Shown: positions 35,751 to 47,218 of the stretch, piece by piece
How the letters are laid out: each line of letters starts with the position of its first letter
Numbering within the stretch: position 1 is the first letter of the stretch
Assembly (NCBI RefSeq): GCF_030035675.1
Contig: NC_084495.1
Location: 7,161,001 to 7,225,000 of the forward strand
Source of the DNA: Rhineura floridana
Taxonomy: Eukaryota > Chordata > Lepidosauria > Squamata > Rhineuridae
DNA length: 64,000 nt
Direction of reading: 5' to 3'
Notes under the pieces: model-generated
What the model saw: the letters and a program-made list of their open reading frames with translations, nothing else
Database searches by the model: none
What the model was told of the DNA's origin: nothing
Position numbers and translations under genes: made by a program

Positions 35751-35995
35751 AGAGTGCTTCCAGATGGAGGCGTAACATTGTAAATGGGTCATTTGGATAT
35801 TGGAAATGGGTTGTGGGCAGCAGATTTGTATAACCTAGTGGATTTTCCCTGAAAAGGGTCAGGCCAGATTAAATGGGGGGGGGAATGGGCTGGCATTTTG
35901 ATGGCAACAACATCAGGTGGACACTGCAAAAAATTAGCATGCATGAGAAACCCCCTTCCCGCAATAAACACCCACCCCTAATCTAAGTTATAAGT
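35751..35995. mobile_element. Palindromic MITE (CAGATTAAATGGGGG family)
   Basis: AGAGTGCTTCCAGATGGAGG start, GCCAGATTAAATGGGGGG centre, GGCATTTTGATGGCAACAAC and GGTGGACACTGCAAAAAATT. Matches 44970-45265 in layout. Confidence 0.55.
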
Positions 35996-36249
35996 GCCCT
36001 GGACATGACCCATCTTGACTCTGGGTTCTGGAGAGTGCCTAGCATGCTAGGGGGGCTATGTAAGCATGTAGCAGTTGTGATAGCATTGTTTTCTTTTGGC
36101 CTGGTTGAAAAATACAGTGGACCTCAAGATGGACCAGCTACCATGCTTTCACATTTCTGTCCTCTTAACAGAGGTTTTATTTCACTCCCAGGGTTGCAAG
36201 TTGGCTTTGGGATTCTAATGTCCTATATTGTGCTTTTGTACATGTCTAG

Positions 36250-36298
36250 GCTGGCCTGATGCAGCAGAGCATGGAGTGAACAACTCGAAGTTAAATTG
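36250..36298 (+). other. NEXMIF: NEXMIF exon 2, 5' UTR part
   Basis: A plausible splice acceptor (pyrimidine-rich stretch ending in gtctag at 36244-36249) precedes 49 bases leading to the NEXMIF start codon. They contain a short upstream ORF at 36259-36279 (ATG, five more codons, TGA) that ends 19 bases before the real ATG. Two other AGs upstream (about 36171 and 36200) could also be acceptors, so the 5' edge is uncertain. The non-coding first exon and promoter were not found in the window. Confidence 0.5.
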
Positions 36299-36374
36299 AT
36301 GGATGACCAACAAGATAAGAATTGTGCCTCAGAAGACCAAGAAACAATTCTGATTAATGGGGTGAAAGAGGATG
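36299..36374 (+). CDS. NEXMIF: NEXMIF coding exon 1 (start codon exon)
   Basis: This short exon was found by matching the known NEXMIF N-terminus. It reads M-D-D-Q-Q-D-K-N-C-A-S-E-D-Q-E-T-I-L-I-N-G-V-K-E-D, close to human MDNQQDK...LINGVKEND as I recall it. It ends with one base of a split codon (phase 1) directly before a consensus donor gtaagg at 36375. The G joins AA at the start of the next exon (38393) to make Glu26, and the frame then stays open through the giant exon. It is too short to stand out in an ORF scan. The 25-codon match with gaps is strong evidence for this start rather than the internal Met at 38632. Confidence 0.9.
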
Positions 36375-38392
36375 GTAAGGAAATCTAATTATAGTAAGGG
36401 GCCCAGTGCCAACACCTAGTGTAAGCCAATTTACTCAGAGATCAGTCCCTGAACTTCAGGATGCTTGACTAATGCCATTTCCAAAGAAAGCAAATTGGTT
36501 TGTGTGCTTAGAAATAAGTAATCATGATGAATACTTCACATTCATGTAATGCTTTTGAAAATCTGTTCATACATTATCTGTTGCATTTGTCAGAATAACC
36601 CTATAAGGTTTGTTGTTGTTATTATATGCCTTCAAGGTGAATATTATTGTCACCATATGGAGGTTTCCCTAAGGCTCCCTCACGAGTTCCTGTCCCGGAT
36701 GAGATTTAAACCAGAGCCTCCTCAATGTCTCTTAGCCATTTTGCTACACCAGCTCTCAAGGAATCGCAGAGGTTTGGGTCACCTGCTTATGCTTTAATTT
36801 TTGTAATTGGCAGGATTGAAATTCAGAGCAGTTGGGGGTTAATAGCCAGCTTATGAAAAAGCCTTATGAAGAGTACAGTGTATGCCTTGCCTTGAATATT
36901 TTGACCAGACGTGCTCACAGGAATCATTGGGATTCTCATCCCTGGTTGCTTCATTTATTATCATTATTATTTAAGTCAGTGGCTAGCAATCAGATTGACC
37001 ACCAGATAAATCTAGGCCAAAGCACCAAAGTGAGGATTGGGGTGGAGGAGGTTTCTCTTTTTTCCTTAGTCACAGTCAGTAGTGTAGCAGCAAATTTAGA
37101 AGTGCAGGGTTCCTTCATGATAATCATGCCACACACCCTCACAGCCATGCCCCATTTTCAGGTTTCCCTCATCTCCCTTGCTCTCCCTGTCATCTCACGA
37201 GTCTACATTCCACCACAACAGATGTCCCAAGGAGCCAATCAGCATAAAAAGGGAGGCTGTGTGTTAGATCCTGAAAAGAGTCTTCTCAGTGACTGACACT
37301 TCCTTTCACTCTGATTGGCTCCAATCAGCACAAAAGGAGAAGGACTCTTCTCAGTGGCTAACACACTCTCTTTTCATACTGATTGGCTCACACATAGGGA
37401 CCTGGCTAGGACCCTGATCCCAAGAAAGTAGCAGGTCTATGACCCCCCACAACTCTGGGCGACTACACATGTGGTCACAGGGTGCTGTTTCTGAAAACTG
37501 CAAAGTGATGCCTTCCATTTCCTGGAACAAGAAGGTTGCAGAAAGCATGTGGATACTGAAACCTGAATATTCCTGGCAGTTCCCTCCCTCCCCCAGCTAC
37601 CTCCATAAGTCAGCTTGGTGAGTGACAATGCCACAGATGCCTCGGGGTGCAACTCAGCTTTCCAGGGGTCCCACCCCACCAACGGAAGATCAGTAATTCG
37701 ATTGTTAACAGCCAGCTGTCATGGCATTGATCATCAAATGCGTCCTGCAATAATACATTGTCTTATATTTTCATATGAAACTCTCAGTATTGCTTCAACA
37801 AAATCTAACTTGCATCTTATGCACCAAGCTTAGTGAGAAAAAAAGGGTTTAAAAATGTGTGCTTTTATAAAAAATTTGCCTCCTTTGCAGTGATATTTTG
37901 CTGCAGAGCGCAATCAACAGACATTGTAGGGGATGGTTTAATATTAATACTGTTCATGAGTCTGTCTACATGGAAATTAAATTTTCAACTAATAGCTGGG
38001 TTGTTATTATTAAACTTTCTCTGTACAGCGACCTAGTCTGAGGTCAGCTTGACATGAGAATATTAATTTAGAACTTGTTTTAAAACTAAACAGCAAGCAA
38101 GGATTAGCTGTGCTCTTCTTTGTGTGCACGTGGCCAGAATCTGCTAGTTTTAGGGCTGTTGTGAGTGTTTTTTATTTGAATGTGCGTATGCATGTTTTAA
38201 TGTAACATCAGATACATTAAGTGAGGCATATTGAAAGAAAGAGGGGCGGGGAGCTGCTTTTGACATCATGAGGTTCCTAGGAAGCATTTGTTCCCCTCTC
38301 CAAGGAGGGAGGAGGATTCAGATGCACAGGTGCTGACTTTCTCCTCCTCTCTTCCCCTCCGCCCCTGCTCCCTGTTCTCTCCATTCTTTCAG
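36375..38392 (+). other. NEXMIF: NEXMIF intron between the two first coding exons
   Basis: A 2018-base intron with donor gtaagg and acceptor ctttcag. It contains one hAT-like element (37077-37473) and a degraded SINE-like stretch near 36640-36760. I recognise nothing in the remaining 36761-37068 and 37482-38392. Confidence 0.85.
37077..37473. mobile_element. hAT-like non-autonomous element, copy 4 (NEXMIF intron)
   Basis: CAGTAGTGTAGCAGC start and GCGACTACACATGTG end, flanked by GTCACAGT (37069-37076) and GTCACAGG (37474-37481). The interior repeats CTGATTGGCTCCAATCAGC-type motifs. Same strand orientation as copies 1 and 2. Confidence 0.88.
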
Positions 38393-41300
38393 AACCACAT
38401 GACCTGGATGGTGACGAGAAAGCCTCCCAGGCTGCAGAGGCCGCCGCCCCTTTCCCGGCACTGTCCACAGCTGCCCTGAAAGAGAGCCACGGGTGCCACC
38501 GTGCCCAGCCGGCCCTGACTTCAAGGAAGCCCTGTTGGCTGAACCCTCCCTCCCCGCTGAGACTGGCTGATGTACCTGACCACATTTCCGATGACTCCTC
38601 CTCCGTCCACGCCATTTCCCTTACGTCGTGCGTGACCAAGGGCATGAGTGCCTGGTCGCTGCCGGGTGACTGCGAGAAGGCTCCGTTCACGATTATGGAG
38701 CCAGGGAGCATGTCGGCGCTCACCGGAGACTGTTTGATGCAGCCAAGCCGGACTTGCCTGGGCTGCTTTATTGAATCCAAGGACGGCATGGATGCAGAGC
38801 CAGGGATAAGCCTCAAAGTGGGCGATATAAACAGGGATTATGACACCTGTCCGGTTTCTGATATAGGAATTCATTGCATGAGCACAGGAGAAAGCATGAG
38901 ATATGGAGATCAGCTGCTCTCAGACCAGCTCTTAAGCTTCCCTTTGCATAAATCGAGGGCAGCAGACAAAAGAGATGCGGAGAAATCTGACAGCGATTCA
39001 GAGGACCCCACTCAGAAAAATTATTATGAGGGATTGCTATTAGACAAGTGCAATGGGGAGGAGCCTTTACTAACCAATCCCAACCAGGAATGGGGTTATT
39101 TTGAATCTTTCATTAGTGAAAGCAAAATTGAGCTGCTTGACCTTTGCTCCAAAAATGAGCTTTCTGTAAATCTGTTTTCGGAGGAAGATGTGGACAATTA
39201 CATGTTTGATGATGATGATTCGACATTGGGAAGTGACGTTTGCTCCTTAAAAATCCGCTACGAATCCTTCCAGGACAACGTGAAGGAAAAGACTGGCTCT
39301 CTGCAAGAGGATGCCCAGTTTAATTTCTTCCCGAGTGTGTTCAGTGGATGCCCTAAAAGGGAAGGCCGAACAGCCTTGAAGAGGGGACCTCGAGGGGCCA
39401 CCGATACTTCCCAGTTCAAATCTGAGGAGAGCATCATTTGGGGGGAAGAGGAGGTAGATGGAGATGGGGAGGAGGAGGAGGAGGAGGAGGAGCAGGGTGA
39501 GAAAGTCGCCTTAAGCAAGTCTTGCACCAGTACAGAGGTGGTACAGTACATTGGCCCCAAAAGAAACCACTTCTTGGAACTTATGAATTCCACGGAGGAT
39601 TCTGGGGAATTCAGTGATGACAGCAGCTGTACTGAATCTTCCTTTGATGTCCTCCAAGATCTCAAGGACTGCAACAAGTACCTGCCAAGAGACCATTCCA
39701 GTTCCTTCATACAACAGAACTATGGCCTGCGAGCAAAAAGGAAAGTGCGATACAGCGACGATTACCTGTATGACGTGGATTCCATTGAGAGCGAGAAGAT
39801 TGTGGATAAGAAGGAGTGGATTCCAGATGGGCCCAAGGAAGAGGACGATGACGAGTGGTGCCCAAAGAAGAGGCGAAAAGTTTCCCGCAAGGAGCCCCCG
39901 GTCATCATCAAATACATCATCATCAACCGCTTTAAAGGGGAGAAACACATGCTGGTCAAGCTCAGCAAAGTGGATCCCAGTGAAACGACAGTTACCCTGA
40001 GTGAGGAACTGCTGAGCAAATATGCCAAGCTGGCCCCCTTGAAGGCTTTTTGGCAAGAGAGATGGCAGAGCCGGCTCAACTTTCTCAAATCGGCACTGTA
40101 CCGCAAGCAAAGCTTCTATCTCAATGGCTCCGAGGTCTCCTTTCTGCCTCACCCACGGAAGCGCAAGTGCAAATTGGCAAACAGGCACAGGATTCAGAGA
40201 ATCAAGGCCATCGAGCAGCCCGTGGGCAAGCCTGGCTCTTGCTCTTCAGACCCAAAGCAGCTTTGTCGCAGAATTGGAGACAGCGAGGTTGGCCTGAAAG
40301 GGATGCCAGCCCTGGCTATCGCAGCCCCCAACTGTGCAAATGGTTTGCATTTGAACAATATTGCCAGCCTCGCCTTGCCAAAGTGCAAATCGCAGGACCG
40401 GGAATTCAAGGGGCCCGAGAGAAAAGTGTTGCGCAGAATCAAGTTCAAAAGTGAAGCCAGGTTGAAATGCAAGCGAATCAAGGCCAGCGCCAACCTGGCC
40501 GAGGCTTCCCCAGCCTTGGAGAATCAGGAGCCTGCGACGAGTGTAAAGGATGAAAGTGTTCCTTGTGCTGCAGACGGCTCTCGCCTTTCTGAGTGCCAGG
40601 AGGGTAAGGTTGCTAAAAATTCTTCGTCTTTCCTACCCACCACCTGCTCTTCAGACAAGCCTCCTCCATCTGCTAATCTTGCTGCCAATGTGCCCCTCAT
40701 CCCTGGAGGGTATCTGCAGACATTGTTAGATGCCTCTGATTTGTCAAGCAGCACTGGTATTGCCTACTTCAGTCCTCAGCCCCCCGAGCAGCAGCAGGAT
40801 CCACTCCCCAGCCTCGTTCAAGCAAAGAAGCCGCTCTGTGCTCTGCAACCTGCCCAGAGCTGCGTTCTGTCCCCACCTTCGGAGTCGGAGCTACAGCAGT
40901 CCCCGAGCCGCTTGGAAATGGAGCCAAGCCACTTCGGCAGCATCTGGCCAGCCGGCAAAGCCTCCAGCAACAACAGCCAGGACTTTGCAAGCGACTTGCA
41001 GGAGGCCCCTGCGCTGTCAACGGCAGAGTTTGGGAGCTGTGCGGGTGCAGACGGCCTCCCGGCCTCTGGATACAGCCACGTAAATCTGAGTAGCAGCAAA
41101 TTACTACACCAAAAAAAATATGTGTCAGATAGCCAGCAATCGCAGTCTGATGACTCTTATCAGTCATGTCATTTTAATAACAGAGAGGGACATTTTCAGT
41201 TCCAGCGAGGTACGCTAAGCACAGACGATGGGAGGCTTGTTAGTTTTGATTCAGTGGGCTCTTTGTCAGTTAGCTCCAGCAATTACAGTTCCCTCAGTTT

Positions 41301-42719
41301 AAAGTCCTGTGAAAAGGATGGAGAAGATGAAATTGCTGATGATTTCTTGGCCCATTGCAGTCCCAAGCTAGTGATTCAGCAAAGCATAGACGAAATCACA
41401 CCTTTGAAGGAGTCTACCGACCTTTTAGATATTTCTAACTTCACCCCTGATAAGTTCCGCCAGTCGTCCCTTTCAGAAATGTCTCCCCCAGATACCCCAA
41501 ACCTTTCCCCACAGATAACTGGGTCAGAAACCAAACCTCTGGGAACGATGAAATGTTTCCCTGAGAGCTCTCAGGCTGCGCTAAACAACCCTGAGAAGGT
41601 CAAGTGGAGCTGTGGGATTCTCCAGACCCAGGACCAGGCCAATAATGGATTCACTTTAAATAACCATCAGTTTCAGTTCCATATGTTTAATGATGAGGAT
41701 TCTGTCAGCCTCCTCGAAAAAGGCCCGTGCTTGTCAACGTTTAATGAGCCATCTGGCCAAATTAGCAGCAACAGCAAAGTGTCAAAATCAAAGAGGAAAA
41801 GTTCATCAAATAAAAATGTGGGTGCAACCCAAAGCCCTCCCCAGAAAAACACTCGGAAAAAATCTCCCAAAGGCAACAAAGGGACTGAGAAGGTGCAAAG
41901 CAAGAATTCCAGGCAACCTCCCAAATCTGCAAGGAAGGGGAAGAGTGCAGCTGGGGTGCACGGGGAAAAGGTGCCAAGCGTTGGCGGGCGAGCAGCAGCT
42001 CCACTGAACCATGCGGCCTCGTCAACAAAAGCATTGGTAGAATCCATTCAGCACTGTAGCCCAACCTCCCTCAGGATAGGGAAGCATAATGGGCTCCCTG
42101 GGGAATGGGCGCTGGGAAAAGACAGTGGCGGAGGCTGGTCCGAAACCAGCATAGGGAATGCTCACAGCCTTCTTGATGATGATCAAAGGGAGTTTGAGGA
42201 GCCATCCAATATTCTGTCCAACATTGCCTCTGGGATGGCAGATGTCCAGAGGTTCATGATGGCCTCCATCGAACCCTTGTGGGGGCCTGTTGCCCATAAC
42301 AACGTATCCGACATATTCCGGTCACCGGAATCAAACAGTCTGAAATTGAAAACCCTTAAGATTCTGGCCGGGACGTCGCAAGAATCCAAGAAAAAGGTGA
42401 ACAGCAGTTCTTCAGGAGCGGGGAAGAGTCACAAAGCGGGGGGCAAGGGCTTAAGCAAAGCCAGCAGCCGAGCTGCCTCGTGTGACCCCGGGCGCCCCAA
42501 CTGTTCCACTGGGTATGCCACAGACATTCACTCTCCCTTTTTTGATAAAAGCTATAGTAACCTGAGCACTTTAGCCAAAAATGAGCCCACCCATAAAAAG
42601 CTGTATCGGCATAAATCGACGTCTAAGTCACTGAGGGATGAGAACTGTAAAGGAAAGGGAGCAGAGCGCGAGCCAGCCCATAAGGGCCCGTCTGGGACAG
42701 CTTCATTCGAAAAACTGAG
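38393..42719 (+). CDS. NEXMIF: NEXMIF (KIAA2022) giant coding exon
   Basis: This is the main exon of neurite extension and migration factor, a nuclear neuronal protein needed for neurite outgrowth and neuronal migration; human mutations cause X-linked intellectual disability with epilepsy. It starts after the acceptor ttctttcag (38392) and encodes residues 26-1468 of a predicted 1534-residue protein (human about 1516). Visible features are the blocks [11 protein letters not shown] and SENELSV-like [18 protein letters not shown], an acidic run rich in Glu near residues 376-400 coded by GAG repeats, a basic NLS-like KKRRK at 517-521 followed by [23 protein letters not shown] near 1056, Lys/Ser-rich tracts, and [19 protein letters not shown] near 1300. 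From memory, part of the middle belongs to DUF4683. The ATG at 38632 is in frame but internal (residue 106). The exon ends at CTGAG before donor gtaatg, phase 2. No internal stops. Confidence 0.97.
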
Positions 42720-43356
42720 GTAATGCTACACCAAACGGGCTGGAATGCAACTGCCGCTTCTCCCCTGCTGCCTCCTCATTTTTCCCTCCCTGTGAAAGCA
42801 AGAGTTGCATGAAAGAGACATTCCCCCTTTTTACAGGTCTTTTTTCGGTTTTTGTCGTTGTTCTTAAAGTGCATGAACATACTTATTTCTTGCAAGCTAC
42901 CTAAAAGAATGACCAACTCTTTCTTTCTGTCTGTCTGTCTTTCTTTTTTCTGGCTTGGCTGGGGTTAAAAACAAAACTAATGAGACTCCTTTTTCTCGCT
43001 GTTTGGCTTCTTGGGTTTTAATTCCTTTATTTATTTTTAAGGGTTAATTATGTGCTTTTTTAATGGTTTCAAAAAAGGAAAAGACTTTTTTTGAACTTTT
43101 TTGTAAAAAATTAAACAAAAAAAGAGGTTATGCATCCAAAAAAAAAAGGCCAAGATATTCAAACGAAAAGGGTATTTAGTTTGCAAAATTACAACTCATT
43201 CCTAGTTGAACACCATGTTCACGCTATTTCGTGTACTTTCCAGCCCTCCCAGCTGTTTATATCCTGACCTGCACCATTAAGCTTCATCTATCCAAGTTAG
43301 AGCATACCTGACTCCACATAAGCTAAGATGGCATAAAATGTTTGGTTTTTCTGCAG
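42720..43356 (+). other. NEXMIF: NEXMIF last intron
   Basis: A 637-base intron runs from the donor gtaatg to the acceptor ttggtttttctgcag. It is rich in T-runs and A-runs and has no repeat insertion that I recognise. The donor itself carries an in-frame TAA (42721-42723), so an unspliced transcript would end the protein right after S-F-E-K-L-R. The mammalian protein continues with [11 protein letters not shown] after the same residues, which supports splicing here. Confidence 0.85.
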
Positions 43357-43558
43357 GGAAACAGACTACATTCTTCTTAAAGCAGAAACAGCATTTTTGG
43401 TTTTACCTGTACTTGGAGAAGAGACGCCTTTTTCTAGAAAGACATTTAATGCTTGCTTGGGTTCTGCCCCCCCTTTTTTTTCTTTTTCTCTCTCCCCCCC
43501 TTTCTTGCTCAAAAAGGAAAAAAAAATAACAATGCCTTGTAATATGTCGAAGTGTTAA
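43357..43558 (+). CDS. NEXMIF: NEXMIF terminal coding exon with diverged tail
   Basis: After the acceptor ttttctgcag, the first base completes the split Arg codon and the frame reads E-T-D-Y-I-L-L-K-A-E-T-A-F-L-V-L-P-V-L-G, then E-E-T, matching the human C-terminus [23 protein letters not shown]. Human then ends RIFQKDI. Here the frame changes to P-F-S-R-K-T-F-N-A-C and runs on through a pyrimidine-rich stretch (43465-43512) to TAA at 43556. The bases for KDI-stop (aaagacatttaa, 43438-43449) are present but in another frame. The stretch between EET and them is 11 bases instead of the 12 needed for RIFQ. This is either a real lineage change adding about 36 residues beyond the human end point or a one-base sequence error. 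The exon is clear; the exact stop is less so. Confidence 0.85.
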
Positions 43559-44969
43559 GTGCTGAAATCAAAAGTTTGCAATTGTGGGACTTTTAATCTT
43601 TGAAAACAAATCTAACATGGTATTCCCTGTGTTTCAAAAGTCGTACTGTTGTACAGTTGTTGATGCACTATTACCCACAACAACCACACAAATTGTGCCA
43701 AACTCTGAACAAGTGTTGTACTGTACATATTTTTACATCTTTAGCAACAATGGGTTGTGAGTGTTTTCTGAAGCTTTTTCCTTTCCTTTGACCTTCTGTT
43801 TTACTGTAAACATTCCACTGATAAGAGTTAGCTACCCCCTTTGAAAGCAACCACTATGAAAATTATGTTGATCACTTAAACGAGAATGTACCAAAAGTTT
43901 TACGGACATCACTAAACGTGTGCCAAATTGACTTACCTCATTTCATGGGTTTTGCCCTGTGATTTGTAGCTCAAAAACAACACAAAAAGTGAGGAGGACT
44001 TAAAAATGGAAACTGGGAAATTAAACCTCAGCATAGGAGTATTTTATTGGAGTATTTCAGATATTAAACAAAATCACTCAAGGTAAGTTTAGCGGAAACT
44101 CAAGTGTCTACATTTAGTCAGTGAATTAAAAAAAAACGTTTTTGTATCGCCAGTTTCCTTTGAAGCAAAACCTGTAGCTGAAGATTATTTCAAGAGTGAA
44201 GTTGTATTGTTGATACCTTGTATCTCAGTTTTCTATGTTTTATAATACTACTTGGGATAAATTCTAAAAACAGTGAGGACAAAAAACTGAGAACTAATGC
44301 ATTTCATATACACTGTTTTGATATTTCCTTTTGAGCTGTTTCATAGCCATTTCTGCGCCTCTCCTGTCAGAAGAGCTCTCTGCTTCAAGCTTTGGTGCTT
44401 TCTAAATGTTTTAACCTTTGCAAAGAAAATATTGTTTTGAGGGTTTGTTTTTTAAAAACATTTTTAAATGCAATTATGGATTTGTATCTTGACTTCATAC
44501 ATCATACAAAAGGAAGTGGAACTCTTGATGATCTCACCAAATTGGGGACCAGATCTGGGGAGGGGGGAAGGGAATGTAATTTTTTGGGACAGTAATAAGT
44601 GCTGACTGCTTAATGAAATGTACTTTTCAAAAGGCCTTATTTCAAGCCTCTCTCCCCACCTCAAGCCTCCCTCCAAGAAAAAAAGTTACATTTATTTTTC
44701 ATGTGAACCTGAGCCTGTGCATTTTGCTGCTGACATTGTGAAAACTTGATCATGCAAGAAGCCTCACAACTGGGGAGCCTTTTCAAAGCAGAGGCAGATA
44801 AGATGAGGACTTGCTGCACTAGGAAATAGTAATATGAATAGGGATTTAAGAGCCTTTCCATGGAGAAAAGTAAAGCACTGAAGTGACCCAGGACTGAAGA
44901 TAATTACAACAAAGCCCTATTTCATTCCTTTCACTGGGGGAAACGCATGGCTTTTTTCCTGGATTATAC

Positions 44970-45265
44970 CATTTAGACTCATAGGGTGCTTCTTCACAGC
45001 AATTTATTGTGGACTCAGTGCTGCTGACCTTGTCCTGGTCAAAATGCCATCCTATATTATTTTCCTGTTTAATCCAGATTCCAAAACAACAACAACAGCA
45101 TGGAAACTGAAATCTGGATTAAATTGGGGGGGAGGGAGAGAGATATGGAATGGCCTTTTGATGAGAATGGTGTCATGTGGACTCAGCAAAAAAGAATGCA
45201 TAGATGAGCACCACCAAGTCCACAATTAATTGTTGTGTGGGACCACCTCATGTATGTGCAGCTTT
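44970..45265. mobile_element. Palindromic MITE in NEXMIF 3' UTR
   Basis: CTCATAGGGTGCTTCTTCAC, TGTGGACTCAGTGCTGCTGA, centre TTAATCCAGATTCC facing AATCTGGATTAAATTGGG, then GTCATGTGGACTCAGC and AGTCCACAATTAATTG. The two halves are inverted copies. Confidence 0.65.
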
Positions 45266-46089
45266 CAATATGTATTTTTCCCTCAGGCAGATGTTTTATC
45301 TGTTCACCTAATGGCAGAGCTGAAAGGGGGGTGGGATTAAAAAAAATCTTGAGATTTCATAAATGAAACCAAACCATTCCACACAGGAAAGTTGTGGGTG
45401 ATGAGAGGCTTGTTTGGCATGGTTGGCCTCTAGCCTTTCTGAACCTTAGGCTTGCCTGGGTCTTTATTCATGTCCCTCTTTTGGTAATCAAAGGATAAAT
45501 GATATTTGAGCCACTAGGCTCCTTTGTTGCAGCAGTGAAAGTCATGCACTGAGGGCAACCTCCCATGTCCTGTGTTGGCTGGGGCCATTGGGAGTGCCCT
45601 CCAGGTTGGCAAAGGCTGCATGGACCAATTTGCAGCCTGAAGGAGGAAGCGTCAGATCTTCCTTGGTGTGCTGCCTCCAGATCTCATAGGATCCTAGTAG
45701 GGAGGGGTCCCAGGGTAATCCTGGAGACAAGGCTACCAACTTCATGATGGAAACTTGTGGTTGAGGATGGGTGGAGGAGAGGAGTGCCCAGTGTCACAGC
45801 ATGGCTGAAGCTAAGCACTTAAAAACTGTGACTTCCCATAAGGCCTGTGCCAAAGCAGATTTTCCTCATGGTTCAGGGGAGGCAGGATTGCATCAACTGG
45901 CCTCTGAGGCAGAATAGTGTTGCCCTACATCGTTCAAAAAATATTTTCAAACACACTCTGCTGTTTGTCGGAAAGGAGAGCACCTCCGCACTTTAGAAAT
46001 AAGCAGGAGGGGAACAGTTTCATAAGCTAAGAGGTTGTCCTGCCTTCATTCTCCGAGCCTAGGATGCCATGATAGGATCTCACTGGTAC

Positions 46090-46496
46090 ATATTTGGAGA
46101 GACTGAAAGAACTGGGCATGTGTAGCCTGGAGAAGAGAAGACTGAGGGGAGATACGATAGCACTCTTCAGTACATGAAAGGTTGTCACATAGAGGAGGGC
46201 CGGGATCTCTTCTCGATCATCCCAGAGTGCAGGACACGGAATAATGGGCTCAAGTTGCAGGAAGCCAGATTTCGACTGGACATCAGGAAAAACTTCCTAA
46301 CTGTTAGAGCCATACGACAATGGAGCCAATGAGCTAGAGAGGTAGTGGGCTCTCTGACACTGGAGGCATTCAAGAGGCAGCTAGACAGCCATCTGTTGGG
46401 AATGCTTTGATTTGGATTCCTGCATTGAGCAGGGGGTTGGACTCGATGGCCTTGTAGGCCCCTTCCAACTCTCCTATTCAATGATGCTATGATTCT
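46090..46496 (+). mobile_element. CR1 LINE 3' end in NEXMIF 3' UTR
   Basis: + strand CR1 C-terminus (GAAAGAACTGGGCATGTGTA, GGAAGCCAGATTTCGACTGG) and 3' UTR ending GGCCCCTTCCAACTCTCC, TATTCAATGATGCTATGATTC, the CR1 terminal octamer repeat. The coding part is degraded. Confidence 0.9.
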
Positions 46497-47162
46497 CCCT
46501 CTCACCTGCCCAGGCCCTGCTGATCCTCAGTATCCTCCTCCGGGCTGTAAATGCAGAGTTAATCAGCAAACACAAAGAGTTAATGCTCTTTCTTGTCAGG
46601 CTTCTTCCTCTGGCATCTACAGGGTGCGGAGGACATACTGGGTTGTAGTCAACTAAGTCCTACTCAGACTAGATCCACTGAAATGAATGAACCCAAGTTA
46701 ATCATGCCAATTGACTCACACTGACCACATACTTAGCACCTCACCTTAGCACAGTCTCCCACTAGGGGTGGTTTCAGAGAATTGCAAACTGATTTCTTTT
46801 GGCCAAGCGGCTGCTGGTCATTTGAATGCTTCAACACACCATTGGCATATGGCAAGTTCAAGAGTCGCCACATACTTGAAAAAGACAATTGAGCCAGACC
46901 ACGGTGAGTCCCTGCCTTGTCATGTGCCTGTGATGTGTTAGAGCCGTCGCATGACCAAATACCTTGCCCCCCCCAAAAATCCCCCAACTTCTTCTTTGCT
47001 TCCCTGTGTCAATGAACATGTCACAGTGCACATCTGGGAGACTGGTTTACATGTCATTGTCAGCATGCGGACACTGCTTTGTAATGCTGCAATTTGCAGC
47101 TGTCGACGTGGGGTGAGTTTTTGTGGGCAGAGAGTTTCTAGCCAGTCTAGGCTTTCCTATTA

Positions 47163-47218
47163 TCATCATTATTATTGTTGTTGTTGTTGTTATTAATAAT
47201 AATAATAAAAATAAAAAT
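47163..47218. repeat. (TTG)n/(AAT)n simple repeat
   Basis: ATT/TTG units followed by AAT and AAAAT units within the NEXMIF 3' UTR. Confidence 0.85.

Noticed and set aside
39258-40188. Long reverse-strand open frames opposite the NEXMIF exon (up to 225 codons)
   Set aside because: They mirror a conserved, low-stop coding exon on the other strand and show no family resemblance.
39511-40188. 225-codon reverse frame resembling a hydrophobic protein
   Set aside because: A shadow of the NEXMIF frame; the acid- and Lys-rich codons read as Leu/Phe/Ser on the other strand.
38632-42723. Single-exon NEXMIF gene model starting at the internal Met and ending at TAA 42721
   Set aside because: Splice sites and conserved N- and C-terminal residues lie in flanking exons, and the TAA is in the intron donor.
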